Source: Campylobacterota bacterium | Lineage (GTDB): Bacteria > Campylobacterota > Campylobacteria > Campylobacterales > Sulfurimonadaceae | Reading direction: 5' to 3' | DNA: 64,000 nt | Assembly: GCA_040752835.1 (NCBI GenBank) | Contig: JBFMGG010000004.1 | Location: forward strand, 30,932-94,931 | Shown: positions 1 to 8,863 of the stretch, one piece after another | Layout of the letters: each line of letters opens with the position of its first letter | Position numbering within the stretch: position 1 is the stretch's first letter | Translations under genes and position numbers: made by a program | The notes under the pieces: generated by a model | Databases searched by the model: none | What the model was told of the DNA's origin: nothing | The model's input: the letters and a program-made list of their open reading frames with translations, nothing else

Positions 1-546
1 TTCGGGCTCGCTGCCGATCGCGGTGGGATAAAAAATCACGTCCGCCCCCATCAGCGTGAGGCTCCGGGCCGTTTCGGGAAACCATTGATCCCAGCAGATC
101 CCGACCCCGACGTTGCCGTAACGGGTATTCCATACCTTGAACCCCGTATCGCCGGGCTCGAAATAAAACTTCTCCTCGTAACCCGGACCGTCGGGGATAT
201 GGGTTTTGCGGTAATTTTCCATCACCGTGCCGTCGGCGTCGATCATGACCAGCGAGTTAAAATAATGCTCACCGTCTTGCTCGAAGTAACTGATGGGGAG
301 GACAACTCCCAGCTCTTTGGCGAGGGCGCTGAAACGCGCGATCATCGGATGCCCTTCTCGCGGCCGGGCCCATTCGAAGTATTTTGGATCCATGTCCTTG
401 CAGAAATAATACCCTTCAAACAGCTCGGGCAATAAAATGATCTGCGCGCCGTTTGCGGCGGCTGTACGGACCATTTTTTCGGCTTTGGCCACGTTGGCGC
501 TCTTGTCGGCCCCCATTTGCATCTGTATTGCCGCGACTTTTACCAT
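1..546 (-). CDS. aguB: N-carbamoylputrescine amidase, C-terminal part outside window
   Basis: Carbon-nitrogen hydrolase of the nitrilase superfamily, which hydrolyses N-carbamoylputrescine to putrescine, CO2 and ammonia in the agmatine route of polyamine synthesis. The visible 182 residues start at an ATG (544-546) and run off the left window edge, so the C-terminal third is missing. The nitrilase triad is visible: Glu41 in LLPELFEG, Lys114 in YRKTHIPDG and Cys151 in GICWDQWFPE. The Cys motif is of the N-carbamoylputrescine amidase type. Family membership is clear; the exact substrate is assigned by family resemblance. The gene lies downstream of argS on the same strand after about 120 bp without an obvious hairpin. 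Confidence 0.85.
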   Translation of the reverse strand, partial: MVKVAAIQMQMGADKSANVAKAEKMVRTAAANGAQIILLPELFEGYYFCKDMDPKYFEWARPREGHPMIARFSALAKELGVVLPISYFEQDGEHYFNSLVMIDADGTVMENYRKTHIPDGPGYEEKFYFEPGDTGFKVWNTRYGNVGVGICWDQWFPETARSLTLMGADVIFYPTAIGSEPE

Positions 547-667
547 TGATAGACTCCTGTGCTCTCTAATAGCGAAATTATAGCACCCGAACCTCTCGGT
601 ACGCTAACGGAAGGGATCGAAAAGAAAAAAGGAAACGGAGAAAAAAAGGGGGGAAAGCCGAACGGAT

Positions 668-2248
668 CTACATCCGGTCTTTGGCTTCGATCCCAAGAAG
701 AGAGAGTCCCGATCTCAGCGACAGGGCGACCACCAGGAACAGCTTGAGAAGCTTCGCTTCCTCGTCGCTTCCGATGATCCGGTTATCGTAATAGAATTTG
801 TGCAGACGACCGGCCAACACTTTGAGGTAATCGGGGAGTTTCTGAACCTGACGCGATTCAAACGCATCCTCGATGATCTCGGGCAGCAGCAGCGCTTCGA
901 ACAATAACGCGTCCGCATCGGCGCTGAGATCGTGCAGGTGCGTCGCCATGATCTCTTCCATGCTTTTGTCGCTTTTGGAAATCAGCGTCTGGATACGGGC
1001 ATGTGCGTACTGGATATAGTAGATCGGGTTCGAACTGTCGGCGCGCTTGAGTTCTTCGACGTCGAATTCAAGCGCCGTATCGCTTTTTTTGCTCGCGAAC
1101 ATGAAACGAAGCGCATCGGCTCCGATCTCCTCGACGACGTCGCTCATGAGGATGACCGTCCCGGCCCGCTTGGACATCTTGAACGGTTCGCCGTCTTTGA
1201 GCAGACTGACCATCTGGGCAAGCTGTACCTCCAGCTTCTCGTGGTCGTATCCGAGGAACGTAACCGCCGCTTTGACGCGGGCGATATAGCCGTGGTGATC
1301 GGCACCCCAGATGTTGATGTAATGGCCGAACCCGCGTTCAAACTTCTGGTTATGATAAATGATATCCCCTGCCAGATAGGTCGGACGCCCATCTTCACGG
1401 ACAACGACACGGTCATGGTCATCCCCGAGTGCCGAAGATTTGATAAACGTTTTCCCCTCGCTTTGATAAACCCCGTGGCCCATTTTAGCCATAACGCGAT
1501 CCCACTCACCGTACAGCGATGCTTCGCTGACAAACGTGTCGAAGTGGACGTTGACAGCGCGAAGGCTATCGACGATCTGTTCGAGAATTTTGTCTTTCGC
1601 CCAGAGCGCGAGTTCTTTTTGGCGGCTCTCGTCACGAAGGGCTTCGGGGCCGAATTTCTCTACCGCTTCGTGGGCCAAGAGGCTCATGTACTCGCCGCGG
1701 TAATACTTCTCCGGCCATTCGACCTCTTCGCCCAATACCGTCGCACGCCCTTCGAGCTGGAGCGAAACGCCCAGCAGATCGATCTGGTTCCCCGCATCGT
1801 TCACGTAATACTCGGCGGTAATATCGTATCCGAGATGGCGCCCAAGACGCAGCAGGGTATCGCCGTACACGGCACCGCGGGCATGTCCGATGTGCAAAGG
1901 CCCAGTGGGGTTCGCGCTGACGAATTCGAGGAGGATCGTCCCTTTTTTGTCGGCATTTCCGAATTCGCTGCCGTGGCTCAACGCCCACGAAGCGTACTCG
2001 TCGAGAAAATGTTCGGAGAGACGGAAGTTAATGTACCCTTTGACCGATTCAACCGCCGTAAACATCGATTCGTCTCCGAACGATCCGGCAATCTCTTCGG
2101 CGATCGCCATCGGCGATTTGCGCAGTTCTTTGGCAAGAGAAAAAGCAATGGGAGTGGCGAAATGGCCGAAAGATCGATCTTTCGGCTTTTCGAGGATGAC
2201 GTCTGTATTGAATTTATCGCGCAACAGCGCACTGACTCGCTGTTTCAA
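668..2248 (-). CDS. argS: Arginyl-tRNA synthetase
   Basis: Class I aminoacyl-tRNA synthetase that charges tRNA-Arg in the cytoplasm. The 526-residue protein is normal in size. The HIGH motif is at residues 119-122 (PTGPLHIGHARG) and KMSK is at 357-360 (FKMSKRAGT). The N-terminal Arg-tRNA synthetase domain precedes the Rossmann fold, and a DALR anticodon-binding domain forms the C-terminus (IYYIQYAHARI onward). It starts 3 bp after tatA stops, so it is probably the last gene of an acidic protein-gmk-tatA-argS transcript. Nothing unusual is seen. Confidence 0.97.
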   Translation of the reverse strand: MKQRVSALLRDKFNTDVILEKPKDRSFGHFATPIAFSLAKELRKSPMAIAEEIAGSFGDESMFTAVESVKGYINFRLSEHFLDEYASWALSHGSEFGNADKKGTILLEFVSANPTGPLHIGHARGAVYGDTLLRLGRHLGYDITAEYYVNDAGNQIDLLGVSLQLEGRATVLGEEVEWPEKYYRGEYMSLLAHEAVEKFGPEALRDESRQKELALWAKDKILEQIVDSLRAVNVHFDTFVSEASLYGEWDRVMAKMGHGVYQSEGKTFIKSSALGDDHDRVVVREDGRPTYLAGDIIYHNQKFERGFGHYINIWGADHHGYIARVKAAVTFLGYDHEKLEVQLAQMVSLLKDGEPFKMSKRAGTVILMSDVVEEIGADALRFMFASKKSDTALEFDVEELKRADSSNPIYYIQYAHARIQTLISKSDKSMEEIMATHLHDLSADADALLFEALLLPEIIEDAFESRQVQKLPDYLKVLAGRLHKFYYDNRIIGSDEEAKLLKLFLVVALSLRSGLSLLGIEAKDRM

Positions 2249-2251
2249 GGC

Positions 2252-2497
2252 TTACGCTTGCTTGACTTGGTCTTTGGGAGCTTCTACGCTGGCGGTCGTA
2301 GACGTTTCAACTTGCTTGGGGGCTTCGGGAGTGGCGGAAGCGGTAGGAGCGGCAGGCTCTTCTTCTTTCATCTCTTTTTTGAAATTACGGATGCCCTGTC
2401 CGATTCCTTTGGCCAGATCGGGGATTTTTTTCGCACCGAACAACAAAATGACAATCCCGAAAATCAGTAATAATTCGGTTCCGCTTGGCATACTCAT
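2252..2497 (-). CDS. tatA: Sec-independent translocase subunit TatA
   Basis: Pore-forming subunit of the twin-arginine translocase, which exports folded proteins across the inner membrane. About 81 residues: one N-terminal membrane helix ([21 protein letters not shown]), the FGxKKxP motif, an amphipathic helix ([14 protein letters not shown]) and a long Ala/Pro/Thr/Glu-rich cytoplasmic tail. I chose the ATG at 2497 because AGAAGGA lies 9 nt upstream; a TTG seven codons earlier would bury that ribosome site. A second ATG at 2491 is possible. tatB and tatC are not nearby. Confidence 0.92.
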   Translation of the reverse strand: MSMPSGTELLLIFGIVILLFGAKKIPDLAKGIGQGIRNFKKEMKEEEPAAPTASATPEAPKQVETSTTASVEAPKDQVKQA

Positions 2498-2589
2498 ACG
2501 CAGAATTCCTTCTCTCAAAAATTTAGCGTTGTAGTATAACGGCTCATTGCTGTAACCGTCCTTATAAGATTATGCGAACTTATACGCTC

Positions 2590-3213
2590 TTATCCTTGCG
2601 CTTCCCACCTCTGCACGAACTCGTTGATCCGGAGCGTAGGGATCTTCATGCGCGCGGCTTTGGCGATGGACACCAGCACTTCGGCGGCGGTATCGAGATC
2701 GTCGTTGACCACCAGGAAATCGTATTCGCTGATCCGCTGCACCTCACGCTTGGCCATCTCGATCCGCTTGGCGATGATCTCGTCGCTGTCGGTAGAGCGG
2801 CCGTAAAGACGCCGTTTGAGCTCTTCAAGAGTCGGGGTCGTGATAAAGACCGACGTCGTAATATCGGCCAGCCGGTTCTGCACCGCGTCATGCCCCTGAA
2901 CGTCGATATCGAAAATGACAAGCTTCCCTTCTTTCAATGCCTGCTTCACCGGTCCCAGGGACGTCCCGTAGTAATTGCCGTGGACCACCGCGTATTCGAG
3001 AAACATCTCCTGCTCGACGTCGCGCTTGAACTCCTCTTCGCTCACAAAGTGGTAGTGGACACCGTCGGTCTCTCCCTCGCGCATCGGCCGGGTTGTCGTC
3101 GAAATGGAAAAATAGGTAGGCCCGATGTGATCGATGATTTTGGCGATCAGGGAACTTTTCCCCGCCCCGCTGGGGCCGGAGAGGACAAGGATCGCTCCGC
3201 TTTCGAGATTCAC
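2590..3213 (-). CDS. gmk: Guanylate kinase
   Basis: ATP-dependent phosphorylation of GMP to GDP, a cytoplasmic step of guanine nucleotide synthesis. The 207-residue protein has the family's P-loop GPSGAGKS at residues 13-20 and the GMP-binding region STTTRPMREGETDGVHY. The start codon overlaps the end of the upstream acidic-protein gene by 4 bp, so translation is probably coupled. Length and motifs are typical. Confidence 0.96.
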   Translation of the reverse strand: MNLESGAILVLSGPSGAGKSSLIAKIIDHIGPTYFSISTTTRPMREGETDGVHYHFVSEEEFKRDVEQEMFLEYAVVHGNYYGTSLGPVKQALKEGKLVIFDIDVQGHDAVQNRLADITTSVFITTPTLEELKRRLYGRSTDSDEIIAKRIEMAKREVQRISEYDFLVVNDDLDTAAEVLVSIAKAARMKIPTLRINEFVQRWEAQG

Positions 3214-4682
3214 TTGTCGTTCCCGAAATTGATGTTGATACTGATGTTAAGCCCTTTGAGCGATTTGGCGACCTCTTCGTTGGAGAGTGCCTTGAGCAGT
3301 GCCTGCAGTGCTTCAACCCCTTCGGCATGGGTCCCCTCCGTATCCGCCTCTGCTGCCGTGGGTTCTTTCGGCACGAGCGTTTCCGCCTGCAAATTCCCCG
3401 AAGCCTCGGCCAGCGCTTCGGCGCCCAATGATGCGAACTCGCTTCCCCCGACGCGGATTTCAGGCTCTTCTTCCACTTCTTCGCCGATCGCCAGCTTCAG
3501 CTCCCGCTCATCGAGGGTGTCGAACTCATCGAATCCTCCGCTCCCCGTTCCCTCATCGCCCAGATCGAACTCTTCGAGTACCCCCGCATCGAGCTCCATA
3601 TCCAGGTCTTCAGGTTCGAGTTCGTCCACCGCTTCTTGAATCTGGAATTCGAGTTCCCCGAACGCATCGTCGTCCATCAGCATTTCGTCGCTTTCGGACA
3701 GATCGGGTAGCGTGGCCGCCTCTTCGGACTCTTCGGACAAAAGCCCCGCCTCCGCAAAATCTTCGCCAAAATCAAACGCTTCGTCCTCCTCCAGTGCGGG
3801 AAGAAGGTTTTCCGGAACCTCTTCGCCCGCCATCTCCTCAAGGCTATCCTCGAACATCAGCTCCTCATCCGGCGATTCCGGGGCAACCGGCGCTTCTTCC
3901 ACAGCCACATCGCTCTTGGTTTCGACCGCCGTTTCATCGCTTTCGGCGCCGAGCAACCCTTCCAGATCAAATTCCTCCGCTTCGGAAAGATCGGTTTTTT
4001 CACTTTCGACGAGCCCTTCGAAATCGAACGCATCGTCTTCGATTTCAGGTTTTTCGGGTACGCCGAAATCGTCGATCCCCTTGACCGTGATTTCGTCCTC
4101 TTCGATCAGTGCGTCACTTTCGGCCGCTTCGAGCAACCCCTGGACTTCCTGGACTTCTTCGCTGTCGAGCACGGCGGTTTTGGGTGCTTCGTCGTCGTTA
4201 AACCCTTCCAGATCGTCAAGCGTAAAGTCATCGCCCGCCGCATCAAGATCATGGTCCAGAAATCCTTCGTCGTCATGGTCGATTTCAGCCAGGGTTTCTT
4301 GAAGGTCGATCGCATAGGGGTCTTCTTGCGCTGGGGCGGAAGGAGCCGCTTTTGCGGCGACGGCCATGCCTTTGTCGATCTGGATCAGCGTTTCGACCAG
4401 GTCGGTCGGCAAAAAGGGTTTGTTGATCACGTTGTCGAATCCGGCCGGTACGATATTGCCGCGTGTCGCCATAAAGAGGGCGCTTTTATAGGCGATACGT
4501 TCTTTAAGCGCCCCAAAAACCTCTTCACTGTACAACGCGTCGTCGATTACGAGCAAATCGTATTCGGTCCCGGAGACTTCGTCGGGGGATGCGGCGACAC
4601 TCAGATCGTCTTTCGTTTTCTGTGCGCTCAGAGACACCAGTTTCTGGACTACCGGGTTGTCGTTAAAAAGCAAAATAGTCAT
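3210..4682 (-). CDS. Highly acidic protein with N-terminal receiver-like domain
   Basis: 490-residue protein of unknown function. Residues 1-105 resemble a response-regulator receiver domain: FNDN near the N-terminus in place of the acidic pair, YDLLVIDDAL at the usual phospho-acceptor strand, ATRG at the Thr/Ser position and NKPF as the conserved Lys-Pro. The rest is extremely rich in Glu and Asp, with repeated short units of the form FDLEGLL, alternating with Ala/Ser-rich linkers. It probably is an extended, disordered scaffold. The last about 40 residues (EALQALLKALSNEEVAKSL) look helical and end in a conserved-looking NISININFGNDK. Similar proteins are known in Campylobacterota only as 'highly acidic protein'. 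It overlaps gmk by 4 bp. Confidence 0.8.
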   Translation of the reverse strand: MTILLFNDNPVVQKLVSLSAQKTKDDLSVAASPDEVSGTEYDLLVIDDALYSEEVFGALKERIAYKSALFMATRGNIVPAGFDNVINKPFLPTDLVETLIQIDKGMAVAAKAAPSAPAQEDPYAIDLQETLAEIDHDDEGFLDHDLDAAGDDFTLDDLEGFNDDEAPKTAVLDSEEVQEVQGLLEAAESDALIEEDEITVKGIDDFGVPEKPEIEDDAFDFEGLVESEKTDLSEAEEFDLEGLLGAESDETAVETKSDVAVEEAPVAPESPDEELMFEDSLEEMAGEEVPENLLPALEEDEAFDFGEDFAEAGLLSEESEEAATLPDLSESDEMLMDDDAFGELEFQIQEAVDELEPEDLDMELDAGVLEEFDLGDEGTGSGGFDEFDTLDERELKLAIGEEVEEEPEIRVGGSEFASLGAEALAEASGNLQAETLVPKEPTAAEADTEGTHAEGVEALQALLKALSNEEVAKSLKGLNISININFGNDK

Positions 4683-4734
4683 GATCGATACGGCCCCTTT
4701 TCACTTGCTCTTGTTCTGCCAAAAGCTAAATGGT

Positions 4735-4743
4735 ATGATTGTA
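4735..4743. promoter_or_regulatory. Overlapping divergent -10 elements
   Basis: On the plus strand TATGAT (4735-4740) lies 17 bp downstream of TTGTTC, pointing at the PLD-like gene. On the minus strand TACAAT (4738-4743) points at the acidic protein/gmk transcript. The two -10 elements share three base pairs, so both promoters cannot be occupied at once. Assigned by pattern only. Confidence 0.45.
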
Positions 4744-4759
4744 ACTAAAAAAAAATTAA

Positions 4760-5233
4760 ATGATAAAACTTCTGGGATTTCTTTTTCCGTTTGCACTGCT
4801 TTTGGGGAACGAAACGTTCTTTCTCCTCCCTGACGACCAAAGCCGCATGCTCGCTTTTCTCTCCGAATCGCTCCGGAAATCGGATGATCCGGTCCTCGTC
4901 GCAACGCCGCGTCTGCACCTTCCCGAGCTCAACAAACTGCTTGTCAAAGCGGCTCGCAACGGATCGCGCGTTACATTGCTCCTCTCCGACCCGCAAGGCG
5001 ACCCTCTCAACCTGATCCAGTACCGGGGAATCGAACTCTTGCTCTACCGCGCACGGCCGATGGAGGGGAGCGTTCTGCTCATCGGGAAGCGCAGCGTCTG
5101 CACCTTCCCGATTCCGCTCGTATCGGAAGCCGCAGAAAGTGAAGCCGCGCTCGTACGCTGCAGCGAAGAGGCCTCAGAGGCGCGCAAAGCGCTTATCCCC
5201 CTTCTGCGACGTTCGCGTCCCTATCTAGAATAG
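4760..5233 (+). CDS. Small secreted PLD-like protein, catalytic motif degenerate
   Basis: 157 residues with an N-terminal hydrophobic signal-like segment (LLGFLFPFALLLG). The body follows the phospholipase D-like fold pattern: LVATPRLHLPELNKLLVKAARNGSRVTLLLSD, then YRGIELLLYR and a strand where family members carry HxKxxxxD. Here that site reads MEGSVLLIGKRS, so the His and the Asp are absent and the protein is unlikely to be a phosphodiesterase. The assignment to the PLD-like fold is inference from pattern, with moderate certainty. The 3' end overlaps the convergent fliR stop by 9 bp. No clear Shine-Dalgarno site is visible. Confidence 0.6.
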   Translation: MIKLLGFLFPFALLLGNETFFLLPDDQSRMLAFLSESLRKSDDPVLVATPRLHLPELNKLLVKAARNGSRVTLLLSDPQGDPLNLIQYRGIELLLYRARPMEGSVLLIGKRSVCTFPIPLVSEAAESEAALVRCSEEASEARKALIPLLRRSRPYLE

Positions 5234-5989
5234 CTTTTCGAGGAAATTATAGGCGCTTTGGGTCTGCGACGTCACGATGGCCAGCGTTGCGGCAAGGGTC
5301 GCCATCAGTACGACGAACGACACCGCGATCTTGATCGGCATCCCGATCACCAGCAGGTTGAACTGCGGCATCGTCTTCATCAGCATACCGAAAATGATGT
5401 CGGCGAGAATGGAGAGGGCCGTGATCGGAAACGCGATCATAAAGCCCACGACGAACATATTGAGCGTGGCATGCATGATGTACTGGAACAGCGAAGGGGT
5501 AATCATAAATCCCCCCAGGGGGACCTGCGATATCGACGCCGACGCGTAGAGCAAAATCCAGTGGTGCAGGTCGAAAACGAGTAGTATCATCAATGCGAGC
5601 AGAGCCAAAAACTGGCTGACGATCGGCATCGACACCCCCGATTGCGGGTCGATCGCCGAGGCAAGCGAAAATCCCATCATAAACGATATCTGCCCGCCGG
5701 CGAACGTGACAACGTGGTACGCCAACTGCAGTATCGTCCCGACCACCAGCCCAAAGAGCATCTCACCCAGAATGGCGACGGTAAGGCTCAACGCGTCTGT
5801 CGGGATGTTTAGAGGAGGGACGGCACCGAAAAAAAAGACGGTGAAAAAAAAGGCCATTGCCGCTTTGACGCTGATGGGGATATTCATGTGGGAAAAAATG
5901 GGAACCGCCATGAATAGAGCGGTAAAACGGGTAAACAACAGCAAAAACGCTATCGTCCTCCCTTCGCTGAACAGCTGCGCCCATTCCAT
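5225..5989 (-). CDS. fliR: Flagellar biosynthesis protein FliR
   Basis: Inner-membrane component of the flagellar type III export gate, working with FliP, FliQ, FlhA and FlhB. The 254-residue protein has about six hydrophobic segments and family motifs such as FTRFTALFMAVPIF near the N-terminus, GGQISFMMGFSLASAIDPQSG in the middle and FPITALSILADIIFGMLMKTMPQFNL in the C-terminal half. Length is typical. It stops 9 bp inside the convergent PLD-like gene and follows the ATP-binding protein gene by 2 bp, so both are probably on one transcript. Other export genes are not in the window. Confidence 0.95.
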   Translation of the reverse strand: MEWAQLFSEGRTIAFLLLFTRFTALFMAVPIFSHMNIPISVKAAMAFFFTVFFFGAVPPLNIPTDALSLTVAILGEMLFGLVVGTILQLAYHVVTFAGGQISFMMGFSLASAIDPQSGVSMPIVSQFLALLALMILLVFDLHHWILLYASASISQVPLGGFMITPSLFQYIMHATLNMFVVGFMIAFPITALSILADIIFGMLMKTMPQFNLLVIGMPIKIAVSFVVLMATLAATLAIVTSQTQSAYNFLEKLF

Positions 5990-5991
5990 CG

Positions 5992-6633
5992 CTACACCGC
6001 GTCTAGCGTCCCGTTTTGCATCCGGTATACACGGGTGCAGCGACGGGCCAACGCTTCATCGTGGGTCACCAAGACCATCCCCGCATCACGCTTTTGAAGA
6101 TACTCCTCGAATATCCCCATCACCTCTTCGGCCGTGGCATGATCGAGATTGCCCGTCGGCTCGTCCGCGAAAATGAGGCGCGGTTTTTTGGAGAGGACCC
6201 TGGCGATCGATACCCGCTGCTGCTGCCCGCCGGAGAGTTCGGTTACTTTTTGGGTAATGACGCGCTCGATTCCAAGCCGCTCGAGCAGTTGCGGGTCGAT
6301 CGTCTCGTTTGCCAAAAGGGCCGCGACTTCAAGGTTCTCGTACGCACTGAACCCTTTAAAAAGATAGTGGCTCTGATAAATAAGCCCCAGTTCGTGACGC
6401 CGGAGGCGAACCAATTCCGCATCATTGAGTGCGTAAATATCCCGCCCGAACAGTTCCACTCTGCCGCCGTTGGGACGCAGCATCGTCGAAAGGACATGCA
6501 TCAACGTCGATTTTCCGCTGCCGCTCACCCCGACGATCGCAATCGATTCGCCGCTTTGCAGACCAAGCGATATATCCTCAAACAGCGGATACTCAAATGC
6601 ATGCGATAAGGATGTGGCGTTTATAAGTGTCAT
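5992..6633 (-). CDS. ABC transporter ATP-binding protein, LolD type
   Basis: 213-residue ATPase subunit with Walker [10 protein letters not shown] (35-43), Q-loop [17 protein letters not shown], signature LSGGQQQR, Walker [10 protein letters not shown] and H-loop LVTHDEA. The short single-domain form and the tolerance for a 'YENL' Q-loop place it in the LolD/MacB/FtsE group, whose members work with FtsX/MacB-type permeases in lipoprotein release or similar mechanotransmission. No permease gene is adjacent; fliR follows 2 bp downstream. LolD is the likeliest role but cannot be separated from paralogues here. Confidence 0.8.
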   Translation of the reverse strand: MTLINATSLSHAFEYPLFEDISLGLQSGESIAIVGVSGSGKSTLMHVLSTMLRPNGGRVELFGRDIYALNDAELVRLRRHELGLIYQSHYLFKGFSAYENLEVAALLANETIDPQLLERLGIERVITQKVTELSGGQQQRVSIARVLSKKPRLIFADEPTGNLDHATAEEVMGIFEEYLQKRDAGMVLVTHDEALARRCTRVYRMQNGTLDAV

Positions 6634-6660
6634 GGAGCAATTATAGGAGAAATTAGATTA

Positions 6661-6690
6661 AGAAAAAGGAAGGGGTCCCGCCGAAGCGGG
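6661..6690 (-). terminator. Rho-independent terminator after tsf
   Basis: On the minus strand the hairpin CCCGC-TTCG-GCGGG (6677-6690), with a stable UUCG tetraloop, is followed by a pyrimidine-rich run ending in five Ts at 6662-6666. It lies about 20 bp past the tsf stop and should end the rpsB-tsf transcript. Confidence 0.75.
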
Positions 6691-6710
6691 CAGAGGATGC
6701 GCCCGGAGGC

Positions 6711-7778
6711 TTATCCCATTTGTGCAGCGACTTCGGCAGCGAAGTCGGTGACTTGTTTTTCGATACCTTCGCCGACTTCATACTTGATGAATTCGACGAT
6801 CTCGGCAGTACCGCCGTGTTTCGCGGCTTCTTTGGCAACCGCTTCGGCTACCGTCAAAGAGTCGTCCATGACGTATTTCTGGTCAAGAAGCGCCAGCTCT
6901 TTGTCCAGCGTCGTGTTGTCGTCAACGAAACGGGCAAGTTTACCCGGGATGATGTTAGCCCAGATTTTCTCCGGTTTTCCCTCTGCGGCGAGTTCGGCTT
7001 TGATCGCCTCTTCCGCAGCCGCCATCACTTCGGGAGTGAGTTGTGACATAGAGATATACTGGGGAACGTTTTTAAGCGGTTTTTTCAAACGCGCAAGTTC
7101 TTCGTTCTCGGTTTTGATCGCTTCGATACGTCCGATTGTTTCGGCTTCGACGAATGACGCGTCGAAATCTTTGTACGAAAGGACCGAAGGTTTCATCGCC
7201 GCAGCGTGCATCGCGATGTTTTTGAGCATCGGAGCCATAAGCTCGGCCGTTTTCTGGCTGTCGCATTTGGCCGCTACGAGAACGCCTACGCGGCCGTTTG
7301 AGTGGACGTAGCCGTTCACCGCGCCGTTTTCGCCGGCATTGAGCGTTACGAAACGGCGGGTAACGATTTTTTCACCGATACGGGCGACTTGAGCAGTGAA
7401 ATACTCCGAAAAAGTCCCGGTTTCGTATGACGACTCGTTCAGCTCTTCAAGAGTGCTGACGCCGGTCGTAAAAATGTGTGCCGCAGTATTGCCGACAAGG
7501 GCGATAAAACCGTCGTTTTTCGCGACGAAGTCGGTTTCGGAGTTGATCTCGACGAGCGATGCCGAAGCAAACGTATCGGCGACTTTCAGCCCCAGAAGGC
7601 CTTCTGCCGCAACACGGTCCGCTTTTTTGGCCGTTTGAGCCATACCTCGGTCACGGAGCCACTCTTTGGCTTTCTCCATGTCTCCTTCGGATTCGGTCAG
7701 AGCCTTTTTACAATCCATCATGGGCGCATCGGTTGCTTCCCGAAGCGCTTTTACCATTGCTGCTGTAATTTCTGCCAT
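6711..7778 (-). CDS. tsf: Translation elongation factor Ts
   Basis: Guanine-nucleotide exchange factor for EF-Tu. The 355-residue protein is long for the family, as in Campylobacterota. The N-terminal UBA-like domain ([20 protein letters not shown]) and the exchange motif [13 protein letters not shown] are clear. The insert-containing dimerisation domain follows and the C-terminus ends [14 protein letters not shown]. It begins 2 bp after rpsB stops, so the two genes form an operon, closed by the hairpin at 6661-6690. Confidence 0.97.
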   Translation of the reverse strand: MAEITAAMVKALREATDAPMMDCKKALTESEGDMEKAKEWLRDRGMAQTAKKADRVAAEGLLGLKVADTFASASLVEINSETDFVAKNDGFIALVGNTAAHIFTTGVSTLEELNESSYETGTFSEYFTAQVARIGEKIVTRRFVTLNAGENGAVNGYVHSNGRVGVLVAAKCDSQKTAELMAPMLKNIAMHAAAMKPSVLSYKDFDASFVEAETIGRIEAIKTENEELARLKKPLKNVPQYISMSQLTPEVMAAAEEAIKAELAAEGKPEKIWANIIPGKLARFVDDNTTLDKELALLDQKYVMDDSLTVAEAVAKEAAKHGGTAEIVEFIKYEVGEGIEKQVTDFAAEVAAQMG

Positions 7779-7780
7779 GA

Positions 7781-8557
7781 TTACGCTTCCTCTGCGACTT
7801 CTTCGCTTGCCGCAGCTTCTTCGGCCGCAGCTTCAACCGCTACTTCTTCTTCGGCAACGGCTTCATCGCTTCCGCCGTTAGCCAGTGCTTTACCTTCGAG
7901 AACCGCTTCGGCCATTTCTTTACAGAAAAGCTGTATAGAACGGATCGCGTCGTCGTTACCCGGGATGGGGATGTCGATGACGTCGGGATCACAGTTGGTA
8001 TCCAGAGGAGCAACTACTTTGATTCCGAGGTTGCGCGCTTCCTGAACCGCGATGTGTTCTTTTACCGCATCGATAACGAACATCATGTCGGGAAGCGTTT
8101 TCATGTGGCGGATACCGCCGAGGTACGCGATCAGTTTTTGTTTCTGGCGTTCCATCATCAGCGCTTCTTTTTTGGTCAGAAGGTTAACCTGCCCGCTGCT
8201 TTGCATCTCTTCGATGATGTCGAGTTTGCGGATCGATTTCTGGATTGTCGGGAAGTTGGTGAGCATTCCGCCCAACCAGCGGTTGTCAACGTATGGCATG
8301 CCGCATTTTTCAGCCGCTTCGCGGATCGCTACGCGCGCTTGTTTTTTCGTACCGACGAACAGAACGGTTTTCCCTTCCGCCGCAGCGTCAACGACTTGCT
8401 GATACGCATTGCGGAAATAACGCAATGTTTTTTGGAGGTCGATGATGTAAATGTTTTTGCGGACGCCGAAAATGTATTTTTTCATTTTCGGGTTCCAGCG
8501 ACGTGTTTGGTGACCGAAGTGGACACCACATTCGAGAAGGTCTTTCATTGTGACCAT
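7781..8557 (-). CDS. rpsB: Small ribosomal subunit protein uS2
   Basis: 30S subunit protein S2. From the ATG at 8557 it has 258 residues and begins [21 protein letters not shown], as in homologues, preceded by CAGGAG 6 nt upstream. The open frame extends 28 codons further up, but that stretch lacks a ribosome site and matches leader RNA. The C-terminal 35 residues are an Ala/Glu-rich acidic tail, commonly variable in S2. It is co-transcribed with tsf. Confidence 0.97.
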   Translation of the reverse strand: MVTMKDLLECGVHFGHQTRRWNPKMKKYIFGVRKNIYIIDLQKTLRYFRNAYQQVVDAAAEGKTVLFVGTKKQARVAIREAAEKCGMPYVDNRWLGGMLTNFPTIQKSIRKLDIIEEMQSSGQVNLLTKKEALMMERQKQKLIAYLGGIRHMKTLPDMMFVIDAVKEHIAVQEARNLGIKVVAPLDTNCDPDVIDIPIPGNDDAIRSIQLFCKEMAEAVLEGKALANGGSDEAVAEEEVAVEAAAEEAAASEEVAEEA

Positions 8558-8714
8558 GTGTGACTCCTGAGGAGAGATATTTAGTTTGTTCTTCGTTTTC
8601 TTGGGCGACCGCGGACAGGGCCGATGAACCATCGGTTGCACGAGAACGGCGGTGCGCTTGCGATTTTTTTCTCGAGGCCGTCGTGAAACGGGAGAGAAAA
8701 TCGTGCGGATTATA
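8558..8714 (-). promoter_or_regulatory. rpsB-tsf promoter and long structured leader
   Basis: A minus-strand TATAAT lies at 8709-8714, giving a predicted start near 8702 and an untranslated leader of about 145 nt. The leader contains a perfect 6-bp hairpin CCGATG-GTT-CATCGG (8622-8636). GATTTTCTC near its 5' end could pair with GAGAAAAAAATC further down. S2 leaders often bind S2 to repress the operon; whether this one does is inference. Confidence 0.5.
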
Positions 8715-8815
8715 CTGAAATAGAGCTTAATTTAATCTGTGTTTAATGATGTGCGCAACGTCACGTTTTTATCACACAAATTTCAACTTATTCAAATTAC
8801 TTTTATATAATTTTT

Positions 8816-8821
8816 GTTAAT
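8816..8821 (+). promoter_or_regulatory. Promoter -10 of DUF3373 gene
   Basis: TATAAT in a strongly AT-rich stretch (8770-8825), about 43 bp upstream of the ATG, followed by AAGGAG before the start. The -35 region has only TTCAAA-like matches, which is common for Campylobacterota sigma70 promoters. The remainder of the 8558-8863 intergenic region holds only this promoter and the rpsB leader. Confidence 0.55.
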
Positions 8822-8863
8822 ATCGCCACACTACCTGACGCGCGGATGATCAGATAAGGAGAA

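Noticed and set aside
932..2470. Open frame of 512 codons on the plus strand opposite argS
   Set aside because: ArgS on the other strand is unambiguous; the plus-strand product shows no domain pattern.
2572..3639. Open frame of 355 codons on the plus strand opposite gmk and the acidic protein
   Set aside because: Gmk is certain. The C-terminal Ser/Pro-rich part simply mirrors Glu/Asp codons of the acidic protein.
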